Positions 43,881-52,840 of a DNA stretch of 64,000 nt are shown here, piece by piece (within the stretch, counting starts at the first letter, position 1; every line of letters begins with the position of its first letter). Origin of the DNA: Flavobacterium profundi (GTDB lineage: Bacteria; Bacteroidota; Bacteroidia; Flavobacteriales; Flavobacteriaceae). The notes under the pieces are model-generated. The model was not told the origin of the DNA. It searched no databases and was given only the letters and a program-made list of their open reading frames with translations. Both the position numbers and the translations under genes were made by a program. The stretch lies in assembly GCF_006491645.1 (NCBI RefSeq), contig NZ_VDCZ01000014.1, forward strand, positions 1 to 64,000. Reading direction: 5' to 3'.

Positions 43881-44696
43881 ATGAACAAAGATTACAAAAT
43901 AGCATTTATAATTTTATTTATAATTGGTTCTTTACTTTTTGCAAGAGAAAGAACTATGATTGCTAATTCTATAGAAGCGCATGAAAATTATTTAAAAGAA
44001 GAAAATGATAAAAAAAATGAAATTAATAATTTACTCCAAGCAAATACAAAAAAAATAGAAAATATCGATTCAAAAGTAAATTCATATTTGGATCAATTTA
44101 AAAAAATAGAACTAAAAACTTTTGAAAATAAAGATATCGATAGTTTATCCAATTATTTTTTAGAAGTTATAATTGCTAAAAGCTTAGATTCTACAGAGGC
44201 AGTAAATGATAAAGATAATTTCATTTTAAATAAACTAACTAAAAAAAATACACTTGTTGTTTTTAAAGATGAAATTGAAGTAGACGAGAAATTTAATCTT
44301 TTAAATAATTTTGAAGGAGCCTTAAATGGTAATTATGAATTTAAAAACAAGTTAAATTCTCAAACTGATTTAAATTCTAATTTCTTAAAAGAATCATTAA
44401 CCAAGTGTCAATCAATCCAGTATATTGTAATTGCAAAAGAGGCTATTGTATATAAACCCAAAGTAATCAGTAGTAAAAACTTTGAGAGTGGGATTATTGC
44501 TATTTATTATGAAATATATGATTTAGAATCAGGAGACAAACTTCATGACAGCTATGTATATGCCGAAAACAGTGAAAATATTCCTACATTCACTTTTGGC
44601 AATAACAGTGGTTTAACCAATAGTATTTTAGAGCGAAATTTAAAAACAAATGGTACAAAAGCAATAGTAAGCTTATACGATGCTGAAAATCAATAA
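43881..44696 (+). CDS. Membrane-anchored protein of unknown function
   Basis: The 271-residue protein has one N-terminal helix (about 7-22, IAFIILFIIGSLLFA) that looks like a signal anchor, then a coiled-coil-like Lys/Glu/Asn-rich stretch (about 30-80). A globular region follows with QYIVIAKEAIVYKPKV, GIIAIYYEIYDLESGDKLHDSYVYAENS and AIVSLYDAENQ. I do not recognise the family. It has no Cys except one near residue 174. It is 50 nt upstream of another unknown membrane protein and may form an operon with it. Confidence 0.6.
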   Translation: MNKDYKIAFIILFIIGSLLFARERTMIANSIEAHENYLKEENDKKNEINNLLQANTKKIENIDSKVNSYLDQFKKIELKTFENKDIDSLSNYFLEVIIAKSLDSTEAVNDKDNFILNKLTKKNTLVVFKDEIEVDEKFNLLNNFEGALNGNYEFKNKLNSQTDLNSNFLKESLTKCQSIQYIVIAKEAIVYKPKVISSKNFESGIIAIYYEIYDLESGDKLHDSYVYAENSENIPTFTFGNNSGLTNSILERNLKTNGTKAIVSLYDAENQ

Positions 44697-44746
44697 TTTT
44701 CTGTTTGAAACTTAATTACATTAGAAACCTACTAAAAAATATATAA

Positions 44747-45412
44747 ATGATAATATTCGGTAAAATATTTGGTGGAAAAGTCCATAAAGTTGATAATCAA
44801 TGGATCGAGACAAGCTATTTAATGATAATGGCACCTTTAATTCCATTAGAAACTATGTTTGTTACAAACTCTGAGTTTAATAGACGTCAAGGTTTTTCTA
44901 TCGCTATGAATGGAAAAAGTGTTTTACATGGTTATATTCGATTTTTTACCTTCATCGCAACAATAGGCCTTTTTGGCTTTTCTTTATTTGGTAGACATGA
45001 AATAAGCCATTCTATAATGTATTCTCCTGCTTTATATGGAACGCTATTTGGAGCTATTTATATATGGTCTCGATTTAAAAATACCGAACCTAGTTTAGAA
45101 GAAATTATTCAAAGAAAAGCAATAGGTGCTATAACGGGTTTAAATGCCTTACCAGAATGGTTACCCGTTGCTGTTAAAAATCAACAAGAAGAAAATTTAA
45201 AAAAACTGATTGAAGAAAAGTTTAATTCTGAGGATATTAAATCGATTGCCTTAAAAAGCTTTAAAACCCCCGAAGAATTAATGTTAATCTTTACCTATTT
45301 AAGATTTGTAATTACCGATAAAAACAAAGCAATACAATATAAAACGGAATATGAATTTGTTTTAAATGAGTACGCCAAACTTTTTGCAAAATCAGAATCT
45401 CAATCACATTAA
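44747..45412 (+). CDS. Two-helix membrane protein of unknown function
   Basis: The 221-residue protein begins MIIFGKIFGGKVHKVDNQWIET, a short N-terminal beta-like segment with WIETSYLMIMAPLIPLETMFV. Two transmembrane helices (about 64-82 and 91-107) and a cytosolic helical tail (about 120-221, EENLKKLIEEKFNSEDI and FTYLRFVITDKNKA) follow. The start resembles that of the zinc-ribbon protein at 55590 (MIFYGTRAK) but lacks its Cys pairs. Family unknown. It follows the 43881 gene. Confidence 0.55.
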   Translation: MIIFGKIFGGKVHKVDNQWIETSYLMIMAPLIPLETMFVTNSEFNRRQGFSIAMNGKSVLHGYIRFFTFIATIGLFGFSLFGRHEISHSIMYSPALYGTLFGAIYIWSRFKNTEPSLEEIIQRKAIGAITGLNALPEWLPVAVKNQQEENLKKLIEEKFNSEDIKSIALKSFKTPEELMLIFTYLRFVITDKNKAIQYKTEYEFVLNEYAKLFAKSESQSH

Positions 45413-45619
45413 ATCTATACTGTAAATTCAAAATTTTTTTTTTTTAGTAGCATTAAATATAAAAATAGGTAATCTGATTTATAGCACTATATCTTTTTAA
45501 AATCATTTTAATATATATACTAATAGATATTCACTATTAGAATATATTTTTAGTAACTACACTAGATTGTATAAGTTTTAAAAACAGTTTCATAAAAGTT
45601 AAAAATATGTTAAAAAAAA

Positions 45620-45652
45620 TTAAACAAACGTTTAATTTAAACAATTGTTTAA
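45620..45652. promoter_or_regulatory. Two tandem TetR-type operators
   Basis: TTAAACAAACGTTTAA (45620-45635) and the perfect palindrome TTAAACAATTGTTTAA (45637-45652) have centres 17 bp apart and share the TTAAAC/GTTTAA arms. The second overlaps the -7 box at 45650, so binding would block transcription of the tetR-efflux operon. Confidence 0.75.
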
Positions 45653-45657
45653 TTTTG
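45650..45657 (+). promoter_or_regulatory. -7 box of the tetR-efflux operon
   Basis: TAATTTTG matches TAnnTTTG. It ends 23 nt before the ATG at 45681 and overlaps the second operator. Confidence 0.6.
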
Positions 45658-45680
45658 TATCGGATTTAAAACTTTATACA

Positions 45681-46298
45681 ATGACAGAATACAATCCAAA
45701 GCAAATAGAAATCATTTCCATCACTGAAAAGTTATTTGCTGAAAAAGGATTTGATGGTACTTCTATAAGAGAAATTGCCAAAGCTGCTGATATTAATGTG
45801 GCAATGGTTTCTTATTATTTTGGTTCTAAAGAAAAATTATTGGATGCTATTATTTTATATCGTCTTTCCTCCTTTCGATTAATGCTGGAAAACTTACAAG
45901 CTGAAAACATAACCGCAAAAGAAAAGGTGAGCAAGTTTGTAGCTATTTACATTAAGCGTATTTATGAAAATAGAGATATTTATCAAATACTGCATTACGA
46001 AATTGTAAATCAAAACAGAACGAGCAACTTTCCTGCTTTTTCAGAAATCAAAAAAAACAATTTAAAACTTTTAGAAGAGATTATTCAAGAAGGACAAAAG
46101 GAAGGTGTTTTCAAGCAAAATTGTAAATCGGTTTTAATTCCACCAATTGCAATAGGTGCTTTCTTTCAGATTTATAATAATAAAAAGTTTTATCAAGAAT
46201 TAATTGGTTTACAAGATGAAATTTCCTTTGAGAATTATATCTTAAATGAGTTTACCAATGATATATCAAACGTAATTTTAGGAATGTTAATTCAATAA
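45681..46298 (+). CDS. TetR-family repressor of the efflux operon
   Basis: The 205-residue protein starts at the ATG at 45681. Its helix-turn-helix is in IISITEKLFAEKGFDGTSIREIAKAADINVAMVSYYFGSKEKLLDAIILYRL, and the rest is a helical ligand-binding domain. A longer frame begins at a TTG near 45645, inside the operator, and is rejected. The gene lies 2 nt before tolC-like, so it most likely controls its own efflux operon through the two palindromes upstream. Confidence 0.9.
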   Translation: MTEYNPKQIEIISITEKLFAEKGFDGTSIREIAKAADINVAMVSYYFGSKEKLLDAIILYRLSSFRLMLENLQAENITAKEKVSKFVAIYIKRIYENRDIYQILHYEIVNQNRTSNFPAFSEIKKNNLKLLEEIIQEGQKEGVFKQNCKSVLIPPIAIGAFFQIYNNKKFYQELIGLQDEISFENYILNEFTNDISNVILGMLIQ

Positions 46299-46300
46299 AT

Positions 46301-47602
46301 ATGAATAATAAAAATGTACTTATACTCTATTTTGTGCTCTTATTGACCTCTTTTCTACAAGCACAAAATGCGAAATCACTTTCCTTAGAAGAAGCTATCC
46401 ATATTGGTGTTTCCCAAAGTAACCAAGCTATTTTGGCAGATACTAAAGTAAAAACTTCGGAATGGGAATTGAAAACCGTAAAAAACAATCAATTGCCGAA
46501 TTTATCTGTTTCTGGACAATATTTCAGATTAACACAAGCTAAAATTAAAGGCAATTTAGCACCCGAATCGGGTGGGAATGGTTTAGATATCAACCAATTG
46601 ATGATTGGTCAAGCTACAGCTACTATACCTGTCTTTAATGGCTTTAAAATTCAAAATGGTATTAAAGCTGCAAAAAGCATCAACAAAGCAGAAATTAGTC
46701 ATGCCCAACATACAAAAGAACAAGTGGCTTTAGCGGTTACCCAATTGTATTTTGGTTTGTACAAAACCAATCAAATGATTCAATTAACCGAAGATTTTTT
46801 AAAAACGGCACACCAACGTGTACTTGATTTTCAAGCAATGGAAGACAATGGCTTACTGGCTCATAATGATTTATTAAAAGCACAATTACAAGAATCAAAT
46901 ATTCAATTGTCATTGGCTACAGCCAAAAAAAATTATTCAGTTTTAAACTATCAATTGGCTAATCTTCTACAATTACCTGAAGGAACTGTTATCGAAATTC
47001 CTGAAAACAGTGTTGAAAAAACAACTGAAATCGTTACCGAAACTGCAACAGAAAGAAAAGATTTAGAAGCCTTGCAATATCAAGAAGAAGCCTTAAAAAG
47101 TAATATTAAAATTGCAAAAGGCAATTATTTACCATCTATCAACTTGATTGGAGGTTATATTGCACTTGATGTTAAAAATGCTTTTACAATTACCAATGCA
47201 ATGAATTTTGGAGCGGGTATTTCCTATGATTTCTCTTCTCTATTTAAAAATAAAAAGGAAGTTGAAAAAGCAAAAAGTAAGACCCTAGAAGCTACCCAAC
47301 AAATTGCCATTCTTTCCGATAAAATTAAGGAAGAAGTTCAAGAAGCTAATGCTAATTATGAATTAGCGCTCCAACAAAAAGAGGTGTATTTAAAAGCACA
47401 AGAGCAAGCAACAGAAAATTATCGTATTGTAAAAGATAAATATGATAATGGCTTATCTACCACTAATGATTTATTAGAAGCCGATGTAGATCAAATTCAA
47501 GCTAAAATAAATTATGCTATTGCTACTTCGGATATTCAAGAAAAATATTATGAATTATTATACCAACAAGGAAAATTAACCCAATCATTCAACGTAAACT
47601 AA
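46301..47602 (+). CDS. TolC-family outer-membrane efflux channel
   Basis: The 433-residue protein has a signal peptide (about 1-21, FLQAQ) and the two OEP repeats: LSLEEAIHIGVSQSNQAILADTKVKTSEWELKTVKNNQLPNLSVSGQYF and ERKDLEALQYQEEALKSNIKIAKGNYLPSINLIGGY. Long helices with heptad-like Ala/Gln/Glu follow, as does the C-terminal KDKYDNGLSTTNDLLEADVDQIQAKINY. It forms the outer-membrane duct of the tripartite pump encoded with the next two genes. Confidence 0.93.
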   Translation: MNNKNVLILYFVLLLTSFLQAQNAKSLSLEEAIHIGVSQSNQAILADTKVKTSEWELKTVKNNQLPNLSVSGQYFRLTQAKIKGNLAPESGGNGLDINQLMIGQATATIPVFNGFKIQNGIKAAKSINKAEISHAQHTKEQVALAVTQLYFGLYKTNQMIQLTEDFLKTAHQRVLDFQAMEDNGLLAHNDLLKAQLQESNIQLSLATAKKNYSVLNYQLANLLQLPEGTVIEIPENSVEKTTEIVTETATERKDLEALQYQEEALKSNIKIAKGNYLPSINLIGGYIALDVKNAFTITNAMNFGAGISYDFSSLFKNKKEVEKAKSKTLEATQQIAILSDKIKEEVQEANANYELALQQKEVYLKAQEQATENYRIVKDKYDNGLSTTNDLLEADVDQIQAKINYAIATSDIQEKYYELLYQQGKLTQSFNVN

Positions 47603-47611
47603 GAGATACTG

Positions 47612-48691
47612 ATGGAAAAAAAGAAGACAAATAAGAAATTCACCCTAATATTAATTGTAATTGTGATATTAGGTCTTAGCTATGGTGGTTACAAATACAT
47701 CCATTCCTTAGCACACGAAACGACAGATGATGCCCAAATTCAACAAAATATGAATCCGGTAATTCCAAGAGTTTCAGGTTATATTAAAAAAGTAAATGTT
47801 ACGGATAACCAATTTGTAAAAAAAGGAGATACCCTTTTTGTCATTGATACTCAAGATTATTTAGTAAAAGAGAAAGAAGCTCAAGCCGCTTTACTTATAG
47901 CGCAAAACAGTCTTGAAGTTTCCAAGGCAGATACAGGTGGTGCTTTAGCTAATGTTTCGGTTTCTAGTGCCAATTCAAAATCTACTGAAAATGCAATCGA
48001 AGCTGCCAAAACCAGATTATGGAGAGCAACTAGTGATTTTGAGCGTTATGAAAATTTATATAACAACAAATCGATTACCAAACAACAATACGAACAAGCT
48101 TTAGCTGCAAAACAAGAAGCTGAAACAAATTTAAAAGTGGCTCAAGAGCAAAGAAATGCAAGCAATTATTTAAAAAATGCGGCTATCTCTCGTTCTAATG
48201 TGTCTAACAAACAAGTGGAAGTAGCTGCTGCTAATATTATGAAAGCCAAAGCGGTTTATGAAGCTGCTCAATTGAACCTTTCATACTGTTATGTAATTGC
48301 ACCTATCGACGGACAACTTTCTTCCGTTAGCATTCAAAACGGTCAATTAGTGCAACCTGGACAATCTTTATTCTATATTATTAATACAGAAGATGTTTGG
48401 GTAGTAGCCAATTTTAAAGAAACTCAACTCAATAAAATGGCTTTAGGACAAAAAGTAGGTATTAAAGTGGATGCTTATCCAAATGAAGAATTTGAAGGGA
48501 CCGTAACTTCGTTTTCTCCTGCAACAGGATCTCGTTTTTCATTATTACCTCCTGATAATGCGACAGGAAATTTCGTAAAAACGGTACAAAGATTACCCGT
48601 AAAAATATCATTAACTGAAGCTAATAATAAAGAGAAAGTAAAATCACTTCGTTCTGGCATGAATGTAGAAGTTGATGTACATCTTAAATAA
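47612..48691 (+). CDS. HlyD/EmrA-type membrane-fusion protein
   Basis: The 359-residue periplasmic adaptor has one N-terminal transmembrane helix (about 8-25). The lipoyl half-motifs TDDAQIQQNMNPVIPRVSGYIKKVNVTDNQFVKKGDTLFVID and LSYCYVIAPIDGQLSSVSIQNGQLVQPGQSLF flank a coiled-coil hairpin (about 90-210). The beta-barrel part has VWVVANFKETQLNKMALGQKVGIKVDAYP. It links the MFS pump to TolC. Confidence 0.93.
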   Translation: MEKKKTNKKFTLILIVIVILGLSYGGYKYIHSLAHETTDDAQIQQNMNPVIPRVSGYIKKVNVTDNQFVKKGDTLFVIDTQDYLVKEKEAQAALLIAQNSLEVSKADTGGALANVSVSSANSKSTENAIEAAKTRLWRATSDFERYENLYNNKSITKQQYEQALAAKQEAETNLKVAQEQRNASNYLKNAAISRSNVSNKQVEVAAANIMKAKAVYEAAQLNLSYCYVIAPIDGQLSSVSIQNGQLVQPGQSLFYIINTEDVWVVANFKETQLNKMALGQKVGIKVDAYPNEEFEGTVTSFSPATGSRFSLLPPDNATGNFVKTVQRLPVKISLTEANNKEKVKSLRSGMNVEVDVHLK

Positions 48692-48693
48692 TC

Positions 48694-50289
48694 ATGAGTA
48701 CAAGCACAACAAATACACACGAAGATAGTCTCGTTGAATATGGTTTTAATCGTGTGATTATTACCATAACAGCAGTATTATGTGCACTTTTAGAAATTGT
48801 AGATACTACTATTGTAAACGTAGCCTTAAATGACATGCGTGGAAGTTTAGGAGCTACATTAACAGACGTAGCATGGGTAATTACTGCTTATGCAATTGCC
48901 AATGTTATTGTAATTCCAATGACGAGCTGGTTGTCACAACAATTTGGACGTAGAAACTATTTTGCTGCTTCTATTATTATTTTTACCACAGCTTCCTTTT
49001 TATGTGGAAATGCCACAGGAATTTGGGAATTAATTGCTTTCCGATTTATACAAGGTCTTGGTGGTGGTGCATTACTAGTAACTTCTCAAACTATTATTAC
49101 AGAAAGTTATCCGGTTGCTAAAAGAGGAATGGCTCAGGCTATTTATGGAATGGGTGTAATTGTTGGACCTACTTTAGGACCGCCTTTAGGAGGTTACTTG
49201 GTTGACACTTATTCTTGGCCTTATATTTTCTATATTAATATTCCAATAGGGATTATAGCTACCTTATTAACTTTGACCTATGTGAAGAGTCCTAAATATG
49301 GTGAAAAATTAAGTAGCAAACAGGTGGATTGGTATGGCATACTCACATTAGCTGGTTTTATAGGCTCGTTGCAATATGTTTTAGAACATGGACAGCAAGA
49401 TGATTGGTTTAATAACACTACTATAATTACTTTAAGTTTAGTTAGTTTCTTAAGTTTATTTTTCTTTATTTGGCGCGAACTAACCTATGAATATCCTATT
49501 GTTAACCTGAAAGTTTTAAAGGACACCAATTTAAAAGTTGGTACCATTCTTAGCTTTATCATGGGATTTGGTTTATATGGTTCTACCTTTATTATACCTA
49601 TATATACGCAATCCATATTAGGTTGGACTGCTACAGATGCAGGATTACTTTTAATTCCTAGCTCCTTGATGACTGCTTTTATGATGCCGATTATTGGCCA
49701 ATTATTACAAAAAGGGGTTCCTCAAAAATATTTAGTCGCTTTGGGCTTTCTAATGTTCTTTGTGTTTACTTTTTGGATGTATACCATCATGACACCAGAC
49801 ACAGCTGAAAATTATATGTATTGGCCTTTAATTGTGAGAGGTTTAGGTTTAGGATTACTCTTTGTTCCTATTACTACACTATCATTATCCACTCTTAAAG
49901 GAAAAAGTATTGGTGAAGGAGCCGCATTTACTGGAATGCTTCGCCAATTAGGAGGTTCATTTGGTATTGCCATTATAACTACATTTATTGCCCGTTTTAG
50001 TCAGGAACATAGAGTAAATTTAATTTCTAATATAGATGTTACTAAAGTTCAGGTACAAGATCGAATTCATCAATTACAAATGGGATTTATGTCGAAAGGT
50101 TTTAGTAGTAACGAAGCTTTGGCTAAAGCACATCAGGTTTTAAATATGAGTGTGATGAAGCAAAGTACCGTTTTATCGTATATGGATATCTTCCTATATT
50201 TAGGTATACTATTCTTAATTTGCGTACCCATTATTCTTTTAATTAAAAACAATAAAAATAAAGTAGATATTAGTGAAGCCCTACATTAA
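48694..50289 (+). CDS. DHA2-family (EmrB-type) MFS drug exporter
   Basis: The 531-residue protein has fourteen hydrophobic helices and DHA2 motifs: LEIVDTTIVNVALNDMRGSLGATLTDVAWVITAYAIANVIVIPMTSWL, the RFIQGLGGGALLVTSQT motif B region, and GPTLGPPLGGYLVDTYSWPYIFYINIPIG motif C. It exports drugs or metabolites by proton antiport with the adaptor and channel encoded upstream. It starts 2 nt after the HlyD-like stop and ends the tetR operon. Confidence 0.94.
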   Translation: MSTSTTNTHEDSLVEYGFNRVIITITAVLCALLEIVDTTIVNVALNDMRGSLGATLTDVAWVITAYAIANVIVIPMTSWLSQQFGRRNYFAASIIIFTTASFLCGNATGIWELIAFRFIQGLGGGALLVTSQTIITESYPVAKRGMAQAIYGMGVIVGPTLGPPLGGYLVDTYSWPYIFYINIPIGIIATLLTLTYVKSPKYGEKLSSKQVDWYGILTLAGFIGSLQYVLEHGQQDDWFNNTTIITLSLVSFLSLFFFIWRELTYEYPIVNLKVLKDTNLKVGTILSFIMGFGLYGSTFIIPIYTQSILGWTATDAGLLLIPSSLMTAFMMPIIGQLLQKGVPQKYLVALGFLMFFVFTFWMYTIMTPDTAENYMYWPLIVRGLGLGLLFVPITTLSLSTLKGKSIGEGAAFTGMLRQLGGSFGIAIITTFIARFSQEHRVNLISNIDVTKVQVQDRIHQLQMGFMSKGFSSNEALAKAHQVLNMSVMKQSTVLSYMDIFLYLGILFLICVPIILLIKNNKNKVDISEALH

Positions 50290-50303
50290 TCACTTTTAAA
50301 TTT

Positions 50304-50334
50304 AAAAAAGTCCAAGTGTTTCTTGGACTTTTTT
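50304..50334 (+). terminator. Terminator of the efflux operon
   Basis: AAAAAAGTCCAAG (50304-50316) pairs with CTTGGACTTTTTT (50322-50334) around a 5-nt loop. Confidence 0.92.
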
Positions 50335-50356
50335 ATTTCTAACGGTTTGTATTCTG

Positions 50357-50364
50357 TATCTTTG
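50357..50364 (+). promoter_or_regulatory. -7 box for the DUF2809 gene
   Basis: TATCTTTG matches TAnnTTTG and ends 22 nt before the ATG at 50387. The longer frame's TTG at 50366 sits 1 nt after the box and is unlikely. Confidence 0.55.
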
Positions 50365-50386
50365 ATTGTATTTTCCAATCGCTAGT

Positions 50387-50764
50387 ATGTTTCAGTTTAA
50401 AAAACACTACTTTATAGCAACTATCCTACTCTTTTTAATTGAAGTTGGTATTGCGCTTTATATACACGATGACTTCATTCGTCCTTATATGGGAGATGTA
50501 CTCGTAGTACTATTACTTTATTGTTGCATTCAATCCTTTTTTACATTCTCTGTAAAAGCAACAGCTGTAGTTGTATTATTGTTTTCTTTTACTGTAGAAT
50601 TCTTCCAGTATATCCACATAGTTGAGAAATTAGGCCTACAAAAGTATGCAATAGCACGAACGGTTTTGGGAACTTCTTTCTCTTGGATTGATTTACTTTG
50701 TTATACTATAGGTGTTATCTTTATAGTATTAATTGAAAAAAGAAAGTTATCTCGTAAAAACTAA
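50387..50764 (+). CDS. DUF2809 family membrane protein
   Basis: From the ATG at 50387 the protein has 125 residues and four hydrophobic helices. It matches DUF2809 with IEVGIALYIHDDFIRPYMGDVLVVLLLYCCIQSFF and EFFQYIHIVEKLGL, followed by RTVLGTSFSWIDLLCYTIGVIFI. Function unknown. Its end overlaps the convergent yaaA stop by 18 nt. Confidence 0.88.
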   Translation: MFQFKKHYFIATILLFLIEVGIALYIHDDFIRPYMGDVLVVLLLYCCIQSFFTFSVKATAVVVLLFSFTVEFFQYIHIVEKLGLQKYAIARTVLGTSFSWIDLLCYTIGVIFIVLIEKRKLSRKN

Positions 50765-51505
50765 TTTATTTCCTTTGCTTAAATTGGCATCAAAAGCATA
50801 ACCCTCATAATTAAATTTTTTCAAATCATCAATGGTTTCTGCTTTGTCATCAATAATATAACGCACCATTAAACCTCTCGCTTTTTTAGCAAAAAAACTA
50901 ATCATTTTTAATTTACCATCTTTGTAATCCTTAAATTCAGGAGTAATTACAGGCACCTTTAAGGCTTTGGTATCCACAGCATTAAAATATTCATTGCTGG
51001 CTAAATTTAAAAACAATTCACCTTTACTCAATTCTTTATTTAAAGCATCTGTAATTGTTTTTTTCCAAAATTCGTACAGATTTTTCTTGCTTCCAATTGG
51101 TAAAGAAGTCCCCATTTCTAAACGATACGGTTGTATTAAATCCAAGGGTTTTAAAACACCATATAATCCAGAAAGAATACGCAATTTATCTTGTAAAACC
51201 TCTAATTGATCTACTGGAATGGTATAGGCATCCAAACCTACATATACGTCACCGTTAAAAGCATACACTGCTGGGCGTGCATTTTCAGCTGTAAAAGGAG
51301 TTTGCCAATCTTGATTGCGTTGCCAATTTAATTCAGCTAACTTTTCAGAGATAGACATTAAATCCATCAATTGTTTAGGTTTTTTCTTTTTTAAGGTTTT
51401 ATGAATGGTTTCCGATTTGGATAAAAAATCAGATTGTGTAAATTGATTGGTAGGTAATTGGGTTTCAAAATCTAATGATTTTGCAGGTGAAATAACAATT
51501 TTCAT
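50747..51505 (-). CDS. yaaA: Peroxide stress protein YaaA
   Basis: The 252-residue protein matches YaaA/DUF328 along its length: MKIVISPAKSLDFE, ALYAFNGDVYVGLDAYTI-like VYAFNGDVYVGLDAYTIP, LRILSGLYGVLKPLDLIQPYRLEMGT, NLASNEYFNAVD, SFFAKKARGLMVRYII and FNYEGYAFD. In E. coli YaaA limits DNA and protein damage from hydrogen peroxide by lowering free iron. A TACATTTG box lies 20 nt before the start. Confidence 0.93.
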   Translation of the reverse strand: MKIVISPAKSLDFETQLPTNQFTQSDFLSKSETIHKTLKKKKPKQLMDLMSISEKLAELNWQRNQDWQTPFTAENARPAVYAFNGDVYVGLDAYTIPVDQLEVLQDKLRILSGLYGVLKPLDLIQPYRLEMGTSLPIGSKKNLYEFWKKTITDALNKELSKGELFLNLASNEYFNAVDTKALKVPVITPEFKDYKDGKLKMISFFAKKARGLMVRYIIDDKAETIDDLKKFNYEGYAFDANLSKGNKLVFTR

Positions 51506-51525
51506 AGTACGTTTTTATTGTTTTT

Positions 51526-51533
51526 CAAATGTA
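51526..51533 (-). promoter_or_regulatory. -7 box for yaaA
   Basis: On the minus strand TACATTTG matches TAnnTTTG, with a TTG-like -33 about 24 bp upstream (minus-strand TTG at 51560-51558). Confidence 0.5.
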
Positions 51534-51612
51534 CGAAAAAGAGTAAGCTTTGGTTTACAATTGCTATCAAAAATAATTATAATTATATTAGTTTTATGGA
51601 TAAAGTCTTTAC

Positions 51613-51620
51613 TATATTTG
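51613..51620 (+). promoter_or_regulatory. -7 box for the GspG-like gene
   Basis: TATATTTG matches TAnnTTTG and ends 16 nt before the ATG at 51637. Confidence 0.55.
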
Positions 51621-51636
51621 AATAATACTCAACTTT

Positions 51637-52077
51637 ATGTTTTTATTAGAACTAATTATAGACTGTATACTTCTCTTTTTAGATATTAAATTTTTAAGAG
51701 AATTTAAAAAGAAAAAAAAGGCAGGGCTTCCAGTACTACCAAGCACAAAAATTTATATCGCAACAATAAGCATTGCGCTATTTTTTATAACAGGTTATTT
51801 TATTTATCAAATGATTATTGGTTCAAAAAAAGAGGCTTTGGAAAAAATGCATGGTGTTGAAATCGCATTAAATAAAGAAAAAGAAAGTTTTGGTAAATAT
51901 CCTGAAAATTTAAATGCAATTATCCGAAATAATCCTTTGAAAAAAGATATCACTTTAGATTATTGGGGAAATGAGTATTTTTATCAAACTTCCAATAATG
52001 CTACTTCTTACCAACTCCTATCTAAAGGGAAAGACGGTCTTCTAAATACGGATGATGATATTCATATTACTTTTTAG
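51637..52077 (+). CDS. GspG-like pseudopilin domain on a two-helix membrane anchor
   Basis: The 146-residue protein has two hydrophobic helices (about 1-18 and 39-61) separated by a KKKKK loop. The C-terminal domain (about 62-146) resembles the globular part of the type II secretion major pseudopilin GspG: MHGVEIALNKEKESFGKYPENLNAI, TLDYWGNEYFYQ, and the Ca-binding-type end LLSKGKDGLLNTDDDI. There is no prepilin leader peptide (no G-F-T-L-I/E site), and no secretion genes are nearby, so it is not an ordinary pseudopilin. Function unknown. Confidence 0.7.
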   Translation: MFLLELIIDCILLFLDIKFLREFKKKKKAGLPVLPSTKIYIATISIALFFITGYFIYQMIIGSKKEALEKMHGVEIALNKEKESFGKYPENLNAIIRNNPLKKDITLDYWGNEYFYQTSNNATSYQLLSKGKDGLLNTDDDIHITF

Positions 52078-52811
52078 TTCCAATCTATTTTTTGTAATTC
52101 AAATTGCTTCGTACTAGAATTAAAATAATAAATTTGGGTATTTCCAAGTAAACAATCCTTACCATATTCTTCAATAAATGAATCTAAAATGATAATTTGA
52201 ATTGTTTCTCCAATAGTAAAATCATAAACTGGGTAATTCATTTCTTCAAATAAATCTATACAGTTACCATTGCCCTTTTTTGTACTTTTGAACGCATCAG
52301 TAAAGTTTGTAAAAATAGCTTTATTTGAAATACTTTCTTCTATTGCATTATTTTTAACTTCATAGAAGGTTACGTTATTTCCATCTCCTACTTTGTCATT
52401 TAGTACAACTACATACGAATCATCATCAGCCTTGAATAAAGTTATGGTCCAAAACCCATCTACAATTGAAAAACCTGCCTTAGTAGATTCAAAAAATTTT
52501 TGATTAAAATATAGAGGATCATTATCAATATAAAAATTATTGCTTTTAATTTCATTATACCATTTTTTTCTATCTTCCAATTTCCATTCCCAACTTGAAA
52601 AAGAAGAATCTGGCAATAATAAAATAATATCCAATAAGTCTTTATGCTTATTAAAATCTAACGCAATCTTTTGATTAATTGAATCTTCACTTTTCTTTTT
52701 AACTAAAGAAATAGTGTCATTTGATTCTTTCTTGACATTCAAATTATCACGTAAATTTTCTCTACATGAGACACCTAAAATCAAAATGAAAATTAGTTGA
52801 AGTACTTTCAT
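52074..52811 (-). CDS. Lipoprotein of unknown function
   Basis: The 245-residue protein has a lipoprotein signal (about 1-16, LILGVSC, Cys16) and a Ser/Lys/Asn linker. A globular region follows with SFSSWEWKLEDRKKWYNEIKSNNFYI, GFWTITLFKADDDSYVVVLNDKVGDG and VYDFTIGETIQIIILDSFI. No family recognised. The stop overlaps the convergent GspG-like gene by 4 nt. It lies downstream of the rluD-like unit on the same strand with a 29-nt gap from that stop, but it has its own reading start. Confidence 0.6.
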   Translation of the reverse strand: MKVLQLIFILILGVSCRENLRDNLNVKKESNDTISLVKKKSEDSINQKIALDFNKHKDLLDIILLLPDSSFSSWEWKLEDRKKWYNEIKSNNFYIDNDPLYFNQKFFESTKAGFSIVDGFWTITLFKADDDSYVVVLNDKVGDGNNVTFYEVKNNAIEESISNKAIFTNFTDAFKSTKKGNGNCIDLFEEMNYPVYDFTIGETIQIIILDSFIEEYGKDCLLGNTQIYYFNSSTKQFELQKIDWN

Positions 52812-52840
52812 ACAATTGAAGAACTTTTATTTATATAACC

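Noticed and set aside
45429..45443. Run of T residues after the 44747 gene as a terminator
   Set aside because: There is no adequate stem before the run, so it is left unannotated.
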